NCBI RefSeq assembly: GCF_007752135.1
Contig: NZ_CP036298.1
Coordinates: 558,001-622,000, forward strand
DNA from: Aureliella helgolandensis
GTDB lineage: Bacteria > Planctomycetota > Planctomycetia > Pirellulales > Pirellulaceae
Length of the DNA: 64,000 bases
Reading direction: 5' to 3'
Both the position numbers and the translations under genes were made by a program. Shown piece after piece: positions 61,515-64,000 of this stretch; the first letter of the stretch is position 1; every line of letters starts with the position of its first letter. The notes below the pieces were generated by a model. That model saw only the letters and a program-made list of their open reading frames with translations, was not told the origin of the DNA and ran no database searches.

Positions 61515-62318
61515 GTGAGTTACTGGCGTTATTGGCAACTAAACGGTGCCCCATTTTCCAGCGATAGCGTTCAGCCCTTGTTCCGCGGAGCATCGGTCGA
61601 AGAGGCACTCGCCAGAATTGAGTTTCTGGTGAGCAATCGGCGCAATTTAGGGGCTCTGGTGGGACCGAGCGGGGTTGGCAAGTCGAGCCTCTTGAGGCAT
61701 TGTGCGGCTTGTCCTCCGGTGAGTCCCGAGGTCCCAACCCTGCAAATGCTGCGAACATCGATCTTGGGGATGTCCGGCGGTGAATTGCTGGTCGATCTAG
61801 CCACACGGCTTACCGGGAGCCGCAAGGTGCCGGTACCGGCAACGGCCTGGAATGTCCTGTGCGACTATTTTCAAGCCGCTAGCCGTGAAGGGGTGCAAAC
61901 CGTTCTCTTGATCGACGATACCGAAAGCAGTACGACCGCAGCAGAGGCTGATCTCAGTCGCCTGCTCTCGATGGCCTTTCCGCTGACGGTCATCTTTGCC
62001 GTCGAAAGTCAGCTTGTCAGTGCAGTCAGCCGTTCCTTGTTTGAACGCACCGAGCTGCAGATCGAACTGCCAGGCTGGGAGCAAACGCAAACGGCCGATT
62101 TCTTGCGCTGGTCCTTCCTGCGCCAGGGGCGTTCCGAGCCAGTCTTTACGGCAGGTGCGATTGAACGCCTCCAAGAGCTGAGTCAGGGATTGCCTAGACG
62201 CATTGTGCAATTAGCCGATTTGTCGCTGGTTGCAGGGGCGGTTTCTCAAACCGATCTCGTGGACACCGACTGTGTCGACCAAGTAGCTTGGGAGCTCCCC
62301 AAGTCGTTGGCTGCCTAG
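61515..62318 (+). CDS. ExeA/GspA-like AAA ATPase
   Basis: 267 residues from GTG 61515. The start motif YWRYWQLNGAPFSSDSV is typical of the ExeA family. Walker A is GALVGPSGVGKSSLLRH and Walker B is VQTVLLIDDTESS, then sensor-like VIFAVESQLVSAVSRSL and a C-terminal helical lid (RIVQLADLSLVAGAVSQ). ExeA-type ATPases work with secretion-pore assembly proteins or with transposition systems. No partner such as ExeB or a transposase is adjacent. It is followed directly by repeat array 2, 18 bases after the stop. Confidence 0.85.
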   Translation: MSYWRYWQLNGAPFSSDSVQPLFRGASVEEALARIEFLVSNRRNLGALVGPSGVGKSSLLRHCAACPPVSPEVPTLQMLRTSILGMSGGELLVDLATRLTGSRKVPVPATAWNVLCDYFQAASREGVQTVLLIDDTESSTTAAEADLSRLLSMAFPLTVIFAVESQLVSAVSRSLFERTELQIELPGWEQTQTADFLRWSFLRQGRSEPVFTAGAIERLQELSQGLPRRIVQLADLSLVAGAVSQTDLVDTDCVDQVAWELPKSLAA

Positions 62319-62329
62319 CAAGTCACTCC

Positions 62330-63905
62330 AAATCGCAACCCGCTGCGTGAGCAAGGAAGAGTGGTCGCGGCTGTTGGGTGCTGTTGGGCGCTGTCTTTGC
62401 GGTCTGCCTAAAACTGCGTTTTAAGAAGTCACCGTTGTGTGTGGGTGTTGTGGGCTCTCTTGGTGCGGGGAGTGGTTTGGGGTGGCGATGACTGGAGAAC
62501 GCGTGGCGACGGCCCGGGGGGGCCATTCTACGGCCACGCTTGGAATGCGTTGCTTGAAATCGCAACCCGCTGCGTGAGCAAGGAAGAGTGGTCGCGGCTG
62601 CTGGGTGCTGTTGGACGCTGTCTTTGCGTTTCGCCTAAAACTGCGTTTTAAGAAGTCACCGTTGTGTGTGGGTGTTGTGGGCTCTCTTGGTGCGGTGAGT
62701 GGTTTGGGTTGGCGATGACTGGAGAACGCGTGGCGACGGCCCGGGGGGCCATTCTACGGCCACGCTTGGAGTGCGTTGCTTGAAATCGCAACCCGCTGCG
62801 TAAGCAAGGAAGGGTGGTCGCGGCTGTTGGGTGCTGTTGGACGCTGTCTTTGCGTTTCGCCTAAAACTGCGTTTTAGGAAGTCACCGTTGTGTGTGGGCG
62901 TTGTGGGCACTCTTGGTGCGGTGAGTGGTTTGGGTTGGCGATGACTGGAGAACGCGTGGCGACGGCCCGGGGGGCCATTCTACGGCCACGCTTGGAGTGC
63001 GTTGCTTGAAATCGCAACCCGCTGCGTAAGCAAGGAAGAGTGGTCGCGGCTGCTGGGTGCTGTTGGACGCTGTCTTTGCGGTCCGCCTAAAACTGCGTTT
63101 TAGGAAGTCACCGTTGTGTGTGGGCGTTGTGGGCACTCTTGGTGCGGTGAGTGGTTTGGGTTGGCGATGACTGGAGAACGCGTGGCGACGGCCCGGGGGC
63201 CATTCTACGGCCACGCTTGGAACGCGTTGCTTGAAATCGCAACCCGCTGCGTAAGCAAGGAAGAGTGGTCGCGGCTGTTGGGTGCTGTTGGGCGCTGTCT
63301 TTGCGGTCTGCCTAAAACTGCGTTTTAGGAAGTCACCGTTGTGTGTGGGTGTTTGGGGCTCTCTTGGTGCGGTGAGTGGTTTGGGTTGGCGATGACTGGA
63401 GAACGCGTGGCGACGGCCCGGGGGCCATTCTACGGCCACGCTTGGAACGCGTTGCTTGAACTCGCAACCCGCTGCGTGAGCAAGGAAGAGTGGTCGCGGC
63501 TGTTGGGTGCTGTTGGGCGGTGTCTTTGCGGTCCGCCTAAAACTGCGGTTTAGGAAGTCACCGTTGTGTGTGAGCGTTGTGGGCACTCTTGGTGCGGTGA
63601 GTGGTTTGGGGTGGCGATGCCTGGAGGACGCGTGGCGACGGCCCGGGGGGCCATTCTACGGCCACGCTTGGAACGCGTTGCTTGAAATCGCAACCCGCTG
63701 CGTAAGCAAGGAAGGGTGGTCGCGGCTGTTGGGTGCTGTTGGACGCTGTCTTTGCGTTTCGCCTAAAACTGCGTTTTAGGAAGTCACCGTTGTGTGTGGG
63801 CGTTGTGGGCACTCTTGGTGCGGTGAGTGGTTTGGGTTGGCGATGACTGGAGAACGCGTGGCGACGGCCCGGGGGGCCATTCTACGGCCACGCTTGGAGT
63901 GCGTT
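62330..63905. repeat. 226-bp tandem repeat array 2
   Basis: Seven units marked by CAACCCGCTGCG at 62336, 62563, 62789, 63014, 63240, 63464 and 63691, and a related TAACCCGCTGCG at 63917; spacing 224-227. Each unit has GTGAGCAAGGAAG, GTTTTAGGAAGTCACCG, the palindrome GGCCCGGGGGGCC and CATTCTACGG. A 234-codon minus-strand frame (62882-63586) is an artefact of near-multiple-of-three spacing. Confidence 0.93.
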
Positions 63906-64000
63906 GCTTGAAATAGTAACCCGCTGCGTGAGCAAGGAAAGATAGTTGCCGCTACAAGGCAGTTTGGGCGCAACCTCCGCGTTAAAATTCAAATTGCTAT
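63906..64000. mobile_element. MITE-like element copy 2, cut by the window edge
   Basis: From about 63906 the sequence (TTGAAATAGTAACCCGCTGC, then a GCTACAAGG block, then ACCTCCGCGTTAAAATTC) aligns with most of the 116-bp element at 53971. It is in the same orientation and about 95 bases long, and cannot be followed past 64000. The right-hand inverted repeat is not visible. Confidence 0.6.

Noticed and set aside
61515-62318. ExeA-like ATPase as part of a Tn7-type transposon
   Set aside because: No transposase, TniQ or TnsB-like gene and no terminal inverted repeats flank it; similar ATPases also serve in secretion.
62882-63586. A 234-codon minus-strand ORF with three near-identical 75-residue repeats in array 2
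   Set aside because: It follows from tandem units whose length is close to a multiple of three; similar frames occur in all units and none has a start or codon use like a gene.

Overview
The window looks like a chromosomal segment of a planctomycete, most likely of the Pirellulaceae (Rhodopirellula/Blastopirellula type). The evidence is the gene content: a formyltransferase/hydrolase operon in the order B-A-D-C, an ECF sigma factor followed by a protein kinase carrying an anti-sigma-like zinc finger, a second kinase with zinc ribbons, many secreted alpha/beta hydrolases, McsA/McsB, and mostly short monocistronic units on both strands with few strong Shine-Dalgarno sites. No rRNA, convincing tRNA, CRISPR array, transposase, plasmid or phage module was found. 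The organism assignment is inferred from gene content only.

Layout. 1-5.4 kb: 5' part of a CpaF-type secretion ATPase, a TPR lipoprotein-like protein, then pyrC, a TauE/SafE permease and an FAD oxidoreductase. 5.9-8.4 kb: an unusual DUF2786-type protein and a dehydroquinate-synthase-like cyclase, both on the minus strand. 8.7-19.5 kb: NUDIX hydrolase, nadC with an overlapping membrane-anchored methyltransferase, class II photolyase, dprA, a DinG-like helicase, tag, and a kinase/PP2C pair. This is a loose DNA repair and metabolism block. 19.5-26.4 kb: two hydrolases, a DUF2272 peptidoglycan-binding protein, a UbiA prenyltransferase and gyrB. 26.9-31.6 kb: a 1320-residue peptidase with two peptidase domains whose 5' end lies in a three-copy repeat. 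31.8-38.8 kb: a secreted protein, a GlmU-like protein and fhcBADC. 38.8-49.8 kb: an esterase, the btaAB betaine-lipid pair, a PQQ-type propeller, a TPR methyltransferase, a ThuA protein and acsA. 50-53.8 kb: mcsB, mcsA and trpE. 53.8-55.2 kb: a 199-bp tandem repeat array. 55.2-62.3 kb: a kinase/ECF sigma cluster, an esterase, rsmE and an ExeA-like ATPase. 62.3-64 kb: a 226-bp tandem repeat array that runs towards the window edge.

How the genes work together. The clearest functional units are fhcBADC (release of formate from C1 groups carried on tetrahydromethanopterin/methanofuran-type cofactors), btaA-btaB (phosphorus-free betaine lipid), mcsA-mcsB (protein arginine phosphorylation), kinase-PP2C (reversible Ser/Thr phosphorylation) and ECF sigma-kinase-membrane protein (signal transduction).

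The most unusual material is the repeat DNA. The two arrays about 8 kb apart share two sequence modules in opposite orientation. One array carries a 116-bp MITE-like element with 11-bp terminal inverted repeats and a TCAC target duplication, and a second, partial copy lies at the window edge. A short palindrome with compensatory base changes recurs in at least four places. No novel multi-gene system is obvious beyond these. The two-peptidase fusion and the DUF2786 fusion are the protein-level oddities.
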